Shown: piece by piece, positions 31,693 through 37,631 of the stretch
How positions within the stretch are numbered: position 1 is the stretch's first letter
How the letters are laid out: each line of letters starts with the position of its first letter
NCBI GenBank assembly: GCA_902489955.1
Contig: CABUBY010000004.1
Location: 1-37,631, forward strand
Length of the DNA stretch: 37,631 nt
Direction of reading: 5' to 3'
Source: an uncultured Collinsella sp.
GTDB lineage: Bacteria > Actinomycetota > Coriobacteriia > Coriobacteriales > Coriobacteriaceae
Translations under genes and position numbers: made by a program
The notes under the pieces: generated by a model
Told to the model about the DNA's origin: nothing
The model's database searches: none
Seen by the model: only the letters and a program-made list of their open reading frames with translations

Positions 31693-33933
31693 GTGGCAAA
31701 GAAGAAGACGAAAACCCAGCCAAAGAAAAAGCAGGTCAACGCCGAGAACGTCATTGGCCTGCACTCCGAGGTCACCGATCAGCCGATCACGCAGACGCTC
31801 GAGGTCAACTACATGCCCTACGCCATGAGCGTCAACGTCTCGCGTGCGTTCCCCGAGATCGACGGCTTTAAGCCCTCGCACCGCAAGCTGCTCTACACCA
31901 TGTACAAGATGGGTCTGCTCAAGGGCGAGCGCCAGAAGAGCGCCAACATCGTGGGCCAGACCATGAAGCTCAACCCGCACGGCGATGCCGCGATTTACGA
32001 GACGATGGTGCGTCTGGCCACCGGCAACGAGGCGCTGCTTGCCCCCTTCGTGGAGTCGAAGGGCAACTTTGGCAAGTACTATTCGGGCGACCTGAGCTAC
32101 GCCGCCTCGCGTTACACCGAGGCCAAGCTCTCCCCCATCAGCGCCGAGATCTTCAAGGACATCGACAAGGACCCGGTCGACTTCGTCGACAGCTACGACG
32201 GCGCCATGAAGGAGCCGCGTCTGCTGCCCACCACGTTCCCGAACATCCTTGTCTCGGCCAACAAGGGTATCGGCGTCGCCATGGCGTCCGACATCTGCGG
32301 TTTCAACCTCAACGAGGTCTGCACCGCCACGATGCACTACCTGCAGGATCCCGATTGCGACCTGCTCGAGTACATGCCCATGCCCGACTTCTCGACCGGC
32401 GGCGAGATCATCTACCGCCGCGAGGAGATGGAAAAGATTATTGAGACCGGCCTGGGCAGCTTCCAGATTCGCTCCCGCTGGCGTTGGATTCCCGAAGAGC
32501 GCATCATCGAGGTCTACGAGATCCCCTACACCACCAAGACCGATGTCATCATCGAGCGCATCGTCAAGCTCTCCAAAGAGGGCAAGGTCAAGGAGATCGC
32601 TGACATCCGCGACGAAACCGACCTCTCGGGCTTGCGCATCGCCATCGACCTTAAGCGCGGCGTCGACCCCGACAAGCTCATGGCCAAGCTCTATCGCTCG
32701 ACCACGCTGCAGGATTCGTTCTCGTGCAACTTCAACGTGTTGGTCGATGGTTACCCTCGCGTTATGGGCGTGCGTCAGATCCTGCACGAGTGGGTCAAGT
32801 GGCGTATTGAGTCCACGCGTCGCCGCATTAACTTTGACCTGGGCAAAAAGTCCGAGCGCCTGCACCTGCTGCACGGCCTTGAGGCAATCCTGCTCGACAT
32901 CGACAAGGCCATCGCCATCATCCGCGGCACCAAGCTCGAGGCCGAGGTCGTGCCCAACCTCATGAAGGGTTTCGACATCGACGAGACCCAGGCCGAGTTT
33001 GTTGCCGAGCTCAAGCTCCGCAACATCAACGAGGAGTACATCCTCAACCGCACCAAGGACATTGCCAAGCTTGAGGGCGAGATTGCCGAGCTTGAGGAGA
33101 TCCTCTCCAGCGAGGAGAACATCAAGAAGGTCATCAGCGACGAGCTGGCCGCGGTCAACAAGAAGTACGTGATGCCGCGCCGCACGGGTAGAATCGAGCC
33201 CCATGAGGTTATCGAGGTAAGCTTGGAGCCCGAAGTCGAGGAGTACCCGGTGACCATCATGCTCTCGCGCGATGGCTACCTTAAGAAGATGACGGACCGC
33301 GTGCTCAAGAAGGCGACCACGCTCAAGTACAAGGACGGCGACAAGCCCTTTATCGAGTTCCCGTCCTCCAACACCCACGAGCTGCTGGTCTTTACCAATA
33401 AGAGCCAGGTGTACAAGTGCAAGGTTGCGGCGTTTGAGGACACCAAGTCGGCCCAGCTGGGCTCGTACCTGCCCACCGATCTTGAGATGGAACCCGACGA
33501 GAGCGTCATCTGGGTCATCGACCCCGAGGACTACAAGGCCGACGTGCTGTTTGTCTTTGAGAACGGCCGCGTGGTGCGCGTCGCGCTTTCCGGATACGTT
33601 ACCAAGACCAACCGCAAGCGCCTTAAGAACGCCATCTACGGCGGCAGCAAGCTGCTGTATGCCCAGGTGCTCAAGGAAGATCGCGACATCGCACTGGTCT
33701 CGAGCGACTATCGTTTGATGAACTTCAACACGTCGTTGCTCAAGACCAAGACGACTACCAACACGCAGGGCGTCCAGGCCTTTACGGCCAAGAAGGGCCG
33801 CTCGGTCACCACCGTCGGCACGACCGAGGAGATTCTTGGCGCCGGCGTCTCGGCCGAGAAGTTCACCGCGCAGAGCCTCCCCTCAGCCGGTGCCCTCATG
33901 AAGGAAAACGACATGCCGAGCCTGTTTGACTAG
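31693..33933 (+). CDS. Type IIA topoisomerase subunit A (ParC/GyrA-like)
   Basis: A 746-residue breakage-reunion subunit. It has the winged-helix start (YMPYAMSVNVSRAFPEIDGF, KPSHRKLLYTM), the catalytic tyrosine Tyr141 in ASRYTEAKLS, the tower region, the long coiled coil (RNRTKDIAKLEGEIAELEEI) and a C-terminal beta-pinwheel from about 500. No GyrA box (QRRGGKG-type) is seen, which suggests a ParC-like decatenase more than a supercoiling gyrase. GTG is used as start with AAGAGGAAATC before it. The quinolone-resistance region differs from that of classical GyrA (NPHGDAAIYETMVRLA). It forms an operon with subunit B. A strong terminator follows. Confidence 0.9.
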   Translation: MAKKKTKTQPKKKQVNAENVIGLHSEVTDQPITQTLEVNYMPYAMSVNVSRAFPEIDGFKPSHRKLLYTMYKMGLLKGERQKSANIVGQTMKLNPHGDAAIYETMVRLATGNEALLAPFVESKGNFGKYYSGDLSYAASRYTEAKLSPISAEIFKDIDKDPVDFVDSYDGAMKEPRLLPTTFPNILVSANKGIGVAMASDICGFNLNEVCTATMHYLQDPDCDLLEYMPMPDFSTGGEIIYRREEMEKIIETGLGSFQIRSRWRWIPEERIIEVYEIPYTTKTDVIIERIVKLSKEGKVKEIADIRDETDLSGLRIAIDLKRGVDPDKLMAKLYRSTTLQDSFSCNFNVLVDGYPRVMGVRQILHEWVKWRIESTRRRINFDLGKKSERLHLLHGLEAILLDIDKAIAIIRGTKLEAEVVPNLMKGFDIDETQAEFVAELKLRNINEEYILNRTKDIAKLEGEIAELEEILSSEENIKKVISDELAAVNKKYVMPRRTGRIEPHEVIEVSLEPEVEEYPVTIMLSRDGYLKKMTDRVLKKATTLKYKDGDKPFIEFPSSNTHELLVFTNKSQVYKCKVAAFEDTKSAQLGSYLPTDLEMEPDESVIWVIDPEDYKADVLFVFENGRVVRVALSGYVTKTNRKRLKNAIYGGSKLLYAQVLKEDRDIALVSSDYRLMNFNTSLLKTKTTTNTQGVQAFTAKKGRSVTTVGTTEEILGAGVSAEKFTAQSLPSAGALMKENDMPSLFD

Positions 33934-33970
33934 GTACCACGGCAACGAGACCGTTAGATACTTCGCAAAG

Positions 33971-34023
33971 CGACGAGGCCCGGAGCGCAACGGCATTGCG
34001 CCCGGGACTCGTCGTTTTTCTTC
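33971..34023 (+). terminator. Strong rho-independent terminator of the topoisomerase operon
   Basis: A long stem pairs CGACGAG...CCCGG-GCGCAA with TTGCGC-CCGGG...CTCGTCG, followed by TTTTTCTTC at 34015. Confidence 0.92.
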
Positions 34024-34034
34024 TCAACTATTTC

Positions 34035-34076
34035 TTAACGCAGATTAATTGATTTCTGCTTATTTTTCTGCGTTAA
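34035..34076. repeat. Inverted repeat upstream of the ATPase gene
   Basis: TTAACGCAGA (34035-34044) and TCTGCGTTAA (34067-34076) are perfect complements separated by 22 AT-rich bases. They may be an operator or lie around a promoter; the distance suits a dimeric regulator binding two sites. Confidence 0.5.
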
Positions 34077-34117
34077 AAAATGTCAGCGTCACTGCTTCGA
34101 TGCCCTTTGGTCGGTCG

Positions 34118-34174
34118 TTAGCAAAACTTGCAAAAATTAGCAAAACTTGCAAAAATTAGCAAAACTTACAAAGG
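34118..34174 (+). repeat. Three tandem 19-bp direct repeats before the ATPase gene
   Basis: The unit TTAGCAAAACTTGCAAAAA occurs exactly at 34118-34136 and 34137-34155. A third copy with changes at 34156-34174 runs into the ribosome site (AAAGGAG). Each unit holds a small palindrome GCAA-AAC-TTGC. There are no spacers, so this is not a CRISPR array; it looks like a cluster of protein-binding sites that could block both transcription and translation start. Confidence 0.85.
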
Positions 34175-34181
34175 AGACACC

Positions 34182-35276
34182 ATGGAGTACAGCAAGAACC
34201 CCTTTACCCCGACGTTCGGAAGTATCCCTCCCTTTCTAGCGGGTCGCGAGCATATTCTGCGTGACATCAACCGTGGTTTTATCAACGGCCCAGGAGATCC
34301 AAACCTGTCGACTATTTTTACGGGCGCAAGGGGAACGGGCAAGACGGCGCTTCTCTCGCTCCTTTCAGAAACGGCGCTTGAACACGGTTGGATCGCAGCA
34401 AATGTCTCCGCCATGCCAGGCATGCTCGAAGATATTATCGAGCGAACCAAAGAAGCCGCAGATAGCTACCTCTCACAGCCTCATGCGCGCATAAACGGCG
34501 TTCAAATTGGTCCAGTGGGCATCGATTGGACATATGCTCAAGAGGTCCAGGGCAACTGGCGCACACGCATGAATGGCATCTTTAAGCAACTCGAAAAACA
34601 TGACATCGGACTTCTCATTACCATCGATGAAGTCACCGTCGATCTCGAAGAAATGCTTCAATTTGCCTCTGTTTACCAGCACTTTGTACGCGAAGGTAAA
34701 AAAGTTGCCCTACTCATGGCAGGACTGCCCTACAAAGTATCGGCGTTGCTGCGTAACGATTCCGTCTCGTTCCTCAGGCGTTCCCAATATCATCAGTTAG
34801 GACGAATCACTGACGTTGAAATTGCAAACGCGTTTCGCAAAACCGTTGAGGCCGGAGGACGTTCAATCACACCAGAAGCGCTCGAGAATGCTGTGAAGGC
34901 CGTCGACGGATTCCCCTACATGATGCAGCTCGTCGGATATCGCACTTGGGATGTTTCGGAGAACTCGCCCCAAATCAGTGCATCCGATGTCCAGCAGGGT
35001 TCCCTACTCGCACGCATGGAGCTGCGTGATCGCATTCTCGAAACGACCTATCGAGAGCTTTCCGATAAAGACATTGAGTTTTTACTCGCGATGCTGCCCG
35101 ATTCTGGCCCCAGCAGGGTCTCGGAGATAGCCAAACGCATGGGCGTCGCCAGCAACTACGCAAGCCAATACAAACGCCGCCTTCTCGAGGACGGCGTCAT
35201 CGGGGAACGTGGGCGTGGTCTCGTTGGCTTTGACATCCCTGCATTCAGGGAGTTCCTGAGCGAGAAAGTCTCCTAG
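34182..35276 (+). CDS. AAA-type ATPase with C-terminal winged helix (Orc1/Cdc6-like architecture)
   Basis: A 364-residue protein. Walker A is GARGTGKT (48-55) and Walker B LLITIDEV (144-151), followed by an arginine-rich sensor region (NDSVSFLRRSQYHQLGRIT) and a lid. A C-terminal winged helix contains LPDSGPSRVSEIAKRMGV and NYASQYKRRLLEDGVI, ending in GRGLVGFDIPAFREFL. This order resembles AAA_16/archaeal-ATPase-type proteins. The function is unknown: DNA remodelling, transcription control or defence are possible. AAAGGAG precedes the ATG, overlapped by the third direct repeat. No partner gene is in its operon. A fragment of a relative lies dead at 20296. Confidence 0.85.
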   Translation: MEYSKNPFTPTFGSIPPFLAGREHILRDINRGFINGPGDPNLSTIFTGARGTGKTALLSLLSETALEHGWIAANVSAMPGMLEDIIERTKEAADSYLSQPHARINGVQIGPVGIDWTYAQEVQGNWRTRMNGIFKQLEKHDIGLLITIDEVTVDLEEMLQFASVYQHFVREGKKVALLMAGLPYKVSALLRNDSVSFLRRSQYHQLGRITDVEIANAFRKTVEAGGRSITPEALENAVKAVDGFPYMMQLVGYRTWDVSENSPQISASDVQQGSLLARMELRDRILETTYRELSDKDIEFLLAMLPDSGPSRVSEIAKRMGVASNYASQYKRRLLEDGVIGERGRGLVGFDIPAFREFLSEKVS

Positions 35277-35293
35277 CACGCGGAGATTGTCCA

Positions 35294-35386
35294 TAAGGAC
35301 ATCAACGCATGGCAATCAGTAATCCTCTTGGTAAGGGAAGTAGGCTTTCCGCCAACGCTGATTGCCATGCGTTCTTCTTGTCCTTA
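35294..35386. terminator. Long bidirectional hairpin between convergent genes
   Basis: The perfect 16-bp arms AACGCATGGCAATCAG (35304-35319) and complement (35358-35373) are flanked by TAAGGAC (35294-35300) and GTCCTTA (35380-35386), which also pair. The stop codon of the reductase gene on the minus strand lies within the outer arm. Confidence 0.8.
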
Positions 35387-35914
35387 GGCGAGCTTGCGAG
35401 CGAGCTCTCGCACCTCTTTCAACTTGGGCGACGATGCCATGCTGTCGCGCTCGGTCATACCGCTGATGGCGACAATGCCCTGGTCCTCCCACTTGCAGTA
35501 CGCACAGGTCGACTTGTACATAGCGATCGCCGCATCATAGACGCCCTCGCTGTGGCTATCGAGTAAAAGGGCCGTCTTGGTGAACGGGAAGCCCGTAGCA
35601 CCGAAGGCGTATAGGCGATCGATGGCGGCCTTCTCCTGCGCAGTGATATCAAACCAGTAGATAGGCGAAGCGAAGACAACCATGTCGGCGTCTTTCAGCG
35701 ACTCGATCACGTTGGCCATGTCATCCTTCTGCACGCAAGTGCCCTCGTGGGCGAAGCAATACTGACACCCCAGACAACCAGCGATTTTCTTACTGGCAAC
35801 GCGGATGACCTCGACCGTATGGCCGGCCTCGCGCGCGGTCTCGGCAAACGCCTCGACCATGGTGTCGGTATTAGCGCCCTTGCGCGGGCTACCACTCAAT
35901 ACAACGATATTCAT
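35384..35914 (-). CDS. Flavodoxin-family NAD(P)H-dependent FMN reductase
   Basis: A 176-residue protein with the FMN-phosphate loop SGSPRKGANTDTM at the N-terminus, a CLGCQYCFAHEGTC cysteine segment (an iron-sulfur or redox-active site in the iron-sulfur-flavoprotein-like group), and the isoalloxazine contact SPIYWFDITAQ. Such enzymes reduce quinones, metals or drugs with NAD(P)H. GGGAG precedes the ATG by six bases. It stands as a single gene, with a long hairpin at its end. Family secure, substrate unknown. Confidence 0.92.
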   Translation of the reverse strand: MNIVVLSGSPRKGANTDTMVEAFAETAREAGHTVEVIRVASKKIAGCLGCQYCFAHEGTCVQKDDMANVIESLKDADMVVFASPIYWFDITAQEKAAIDRLYAFGATGFPFTKTALLLDSHSEGVYDAAIAMYKSTCAYCKWEDQGIVAISGMTERDSMASSPKLKEVRELARKLA

Positions 35915-36061
35915 AAGAATCTCCCTTCTTCATGCCGCAGGCGCGCGGCACACATTTCGTTGTAACCAAAACAGATGGAGCTATTCAGTCGTCTGTAGAT
36001 CGCATCTCTCGTTCGCGCTCTCTAGACAAGGCGCAAACGGTGCTGCACCCCCCCTGTCGCG
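35915..36061. other. Upstream region of the reductase gene
   Basis: It should hold the reductase promoter. No clear boxes or genes are seen. Confidence 0.3.
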
Positions 36062-36244
36062 CTATATCCCTACGCAGTGTTCAGAACCCCTGCTCACCGA
36101 GCAGCACCGCGCGAGGTCCAGCACGAGTACGCCTTCCCGGGTACAGGTCTCATGCCCTATGCGGGAGATGAGGACCTTCGGGAACACGTCCCCGATGGGC
36201 AGAAGCGACGCGAGCTCCCCCTCAAGCATCAAGTTGATGCTCAT
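36062..36244 (-). CDS. Hypothetical 60-residue protein, probably truncated
   Basis: The frame starts MSINLMLEGELASLLPIGDV and continues FPKVLISRIGHETCTREGVL VLDLAR in a coding-like way, whereas the tail CCSVSRGSEHCVGI looks like out-of-frame sequence. GAGAGG lies four bases before the ATG. A perfect 18-bp palindrome lies 22 bases upstream, as expected of an operator. It may be the start of a lost regulator or antitoxin gene. No family was recognised. Confidence 0.35.
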   Translation of the reverse strand: MSINLMLEGELASLLPIGDVFPKVLISRIGHETCTREGVLVLDLARCCSVSRGSEHCVGI

Positions 36245-36265
36245 ATCGCCTCTCACATACGCTCT

Positions 36266-36316
36266 CCTTCCCGGTTTCGAAACTCGAATTGATTTAAAGT
36301 TTCGAAACCGGGAAGG
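36266..36316. promoter_or_regulatory. Perfect 18-bp palindrome, probable operator
   Basis: CCTTCCCGGTTTCGAAAC (36266-36283) and its exact complement (36299-36316) flank a 15-base AT-rich centre. The half-site contains the palindrome TTTCGAAA. It lies between the small minus-strand frame and the YjdF region. An operator, a recombination site or a mobile-element end are all possible. Confidence 0.6.
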
Positions 36317-36395
36317 CAATATACAAAAGGATGTGTCGAGGAACGAATCCCAGCCACGTCATGTCGGCAGCGATGAAGGGCGCATCCGCGCGTGC

Positions 36396-36528
36396 TACAA
36401 TGCGGGCATCAGAGATGAAAACACAGTCCCCGTCGGGTAGTCGTGGGCGTGCGGGAGTCCGCATCAGTAACCTGCCTCCTTGGTTGTCCCTTCTCTGCAT
36501 GGTCATCTACATAAAGGAGGAACCAACC
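36396..36528 (+). ncRNA. Probable yjdF-motif riboswitch leader
   Basis: yjdF genes of Firmicutes are known to be preceded by an RNA that senses azaaromatic compounds. Here TACAAT (36396-36401) gives a -10 box, so the transcript would begin near 36408. The leader then shows ATGAAAACAC, paired G/C-rich arms (GTCCCCGTCGGG, CGTGGGCGTGCGGG, AGTCCGCAT) and CCTCCTT at 36475-36481. That last element is complementary to the ribosome site AAGGAGG at 36514-36520, a simple way to switch translation. The RNA class is inferred mainly from the downstream gene. Confidence 0.6.
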
Positions 36529-36948
36529 ATGCAAATCAGCGTGTCGTCCACCCTGACCGTATATCACGACGGTCAATTCTGGGTCGGGCTGGCGGAGCAC
36601 GTCGAGGGCGGAAGGTATGGCGTCGCCCGCATCGTCTTCGGCGCGGAGTCGTCCGATGAGGAGATTCTGCGATTCGTTACAAGCGAATGGGAGAAGCTCT
36701 CGTTCTTCGGCGACAAGGCCACTGAAACAAGCAAGCCCGCGAAGAACCCCAAGCGGCGCGCTCGCGAGGCAGCGAAAGCCCTTAAACGGCCCGCGGTGAG
36801 CACCAAGGCACAACAGGCTCTCGCGGCACAGCGGGAAGCAATGAAGCGGGAGTCGGCTCATGCAAGAAGCCGACGCCGTGTGGAAGAGGCTGATGCGCGC
36901 TACGAGCAGAGAAAACTGAAGCACAAGCAGAAGCATCGCGGGCATTGA
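36529..36948 (+). CDS. yjdF: YjdF family protein (DUF2992)
   Basis: A 139-residue protein. The N-terminal domain (SSTLTVYHDGQFWVGLAEHV, YGVARIVFGAESSDEEIL) and the Lys/Arg-rich helical C-terminus with the closing KQKHRGH are the family signature. Its biochemical function is not established; it is thought to help cope with azaaromatic toxic compounds, based on its riboswitch. AAGGAGG lies eight bases before ATG 36529. The open frame upstream to 36331 runs through the leader RNA and is not taken. YjdF is mostly known from Firmicutes, so this copy may have been acquired. Confidence 0.9.
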   Translation: MQISVSSTLTVYHDGQFWVGLAEHVEGGRYGVARIVFGAESSDEEILRFVTSEWEKLSFFGDKATETSKPAKNPKRRAREAAKALKRPAVSTKAQQALAAQREAMKRESAHARSRRRVEEADARYEQRKLKHKQKHRGH

Positions 36949-36982
36949 TCGCCATTCGCAGCAAGGCAAACCATATACAGCA

Positions 36983-37014
36983 GCGGCGTCAGTTCCACTT
37001 GAAGCCGACGCCGC
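36983..37014. terminator. Possible yjdF terminator
   Basis: GCGGCGTC (36983-36990) and GACGCCGC (37007-37014) pair with a 16-base loop, 35 bases after the yjdF stop. There is no T-tract. The rest of 37015-37154 shows nothing recognisable. Confidence 0.4.
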
Positions 37015-37154
37015 GTAGACGCTGATGGTGACGGCTATGCACGGGCACGGGCGCCACTGCACTTCACAGCTTGTTTCTCAACTATTTGGGACGCACACGC
37101 GGCGTTCAAAAATGTGGAGCGGTTCCGCATGGCTCGGGATTGAGCTGAGGCGCC

Positions 37155-37604
37155 CTATTTCTTGCCTTCCAGCAGGCCCACGATGCGGTCGATGTCGACG
37201 GCGAAGCGGGGCCTTCCCTCGCGCTCGTAGCGGTCGAGGTATGCCTGGCACTCGGAGACAATGCGCTTGGTGTTGCCGTCGATGATGCGCTGGAGCGTCT
37301 CGTAGTAGGCCGAGCCCTCGGTCCTGAAGCGGCGCTGGTAGGCCTTGGTTATGGGGAACATCTTGATGTAGTGGATGCCGTGGCGGCAGCCGGGGCGCGT
37401 CGTGGGGCGGGGTGGCAATGCAAAGTATTGGTCTTTGGGCACGTTGGGGGCGATGTTGGAACGCAGCGGCACGGCGAAGTCCCTGCGCTTTCCGCGGAAA
37501 CGCAGCCTCACCACCACGATGCAGGGGCGATTGTGCTTAAGCATGAGCTCACGGTCGCCATCGACGAGGTCGAAGAAGTCCTGGGAGATGGATACGATCT
37601 TCAT
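37155..37604 (-). CDS. Possible ToxN/AbiQ-like endoribonuclease toxin
   Basis: A 149-residue basic protein. The first half has a beta-rich pattern (VSISQDFFDLVDGDRELML, CIVVVRLRFRGKRRDFAVPL) with RSNI and YFALPPRPTTRPGCRHGIHY, then KMFPITKAYQRR and a helical C-terminus ending GLLEGKK. The strand K/R-x-FAVPLRSNI and the size resemble ToxN/AbiQ-type toxins of type III systems, but the match is from pattern memory only. GGGGG lies ten bases before the ATG. Just upstream on the same strand a frame ends ...PLRMKGA with TAA at 37608-37610, so a partner protein gene may overlap the window edge; a type III RNA antitoxin would also be expected there. Confidence 0.5.
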   Translation of the reverse strand: MKIVSISQDFFDLVDGDRELMLKHNRPCIVVVRLRFRGKRRDFAVPLRSNIAPNVPKDQYFALPPRPTTRPGCRHGIHYIKMFPITKAYQRRFRTEGSAYYETLQRIIDGNTKRIVSECQAYLDRYEREGRPRFAVDIDRIVGLLEGKK

Positions 37605-37631
37605 CGGTTACGCCCCCTTCATACGAAGCGG

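Noticed and set aside
31375..33378. 667-codon open frame on the minus strand
   Set aside because: It is opposite both topoisomerase genes; the translation is a Leu/Val/Asp-rich low-information sequence without motifs.
34118..34174. CRISPR array
   Set aside because: The repeats are 19 bp, directly abutting, without spacers or cas genes.
36331..36528. Longer YjdF frame
   Set aside because: It would translate the structured leader, while ATG 36529 has a perfect ribosome site and matches the usual protein start.

Overview
The window looks like a chromosomal segment of a gut coriobacterium, most probably Collinsella or a close relative. This is inferred from the gene content: hybrid histidine kinases with extracytoplasmic solute-binding sensors, a Tat-type surface protein ending in an LAXTG sorting signal, a CXXC micro-protein with its 4Fe-4S and TlpA partners, a second type IIA topoisomerase pair, and GC-rich codon use. 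No rRNA, tRNA, CRISPR array or intact insertion sequence was seen.

Layout. 1-6600: two phosphorelay loci point at each other around a small flavin-type oxidoreductase. The first kinase has lost part of its receiver domain to a frameshifting deletion; the second forms an operon with a solute-binding lipoprotein. 6700-10050: housekeeping and metabolism (PatB/MalY-type C-S lyase, TrmO, an XRE/zinc-ribbon/TipAS regulator, a glutaredoxin). 10050-11290: a repeat-rich island with two nearly identical 69-bp hairpins, a MITE-like element with perfect 29-bp inverted ends, decayed palindromes and an orphan ribbon-helix-helix protein with its own palindromic operator. 11267-15551: a tRNA-dihydrouridine synthase and a giant MacB/FtsX-type ABC exporter. 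15806-19749: a redox cluster (48-aa CXXC protein, NapH-like 4Fe-4S membrane protein, TlpA-like lipoprotein) divergent from an OmpR-type two-component system.

19750-23730 is a gene graveyard: an arginase-family remnant with lost metal ligands, a decayed fragment of the ATPase that is intact at 34182, a gene split by one stop codon, a very GC-rich PadR/DUF1700 operon with a shortened third gene, and a frameshifted piece of a sensor protein. 23730-29259 holds a LuxR-type regulator followed by a 1455-aa exported, cell-wall-sorted protein of unknown function. A 38-aa reading frame lies on the opposite strand behind it. 29651-33933 encodes an atypical ParE/ParC-like topoisomerase pair. 34118-35276 holds the AAA-type ATPase under three 19-bp direct repeats. 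The right end carries a flavodoxin-family reductase, a perfect 18-bp palindrome, YjdF with a probable azaaromatic riboswitch leader, and an endoribonuclease-toxin-like gene cut off from its upstream partner by the window edge.

Strongest candidates for something new: the CXXC/4Fe-4S/TlpA redox module with its divergent two-component system and a possible degraded second copy of the CXXC gene; the repeat island at 10.1-11.3 kb; the repeat-controlled ATPase with a dead relative 14 kb away; and the LuxR plus giant surface-protein pair. All functional statements are made from reading the sequence; no database search was possible.
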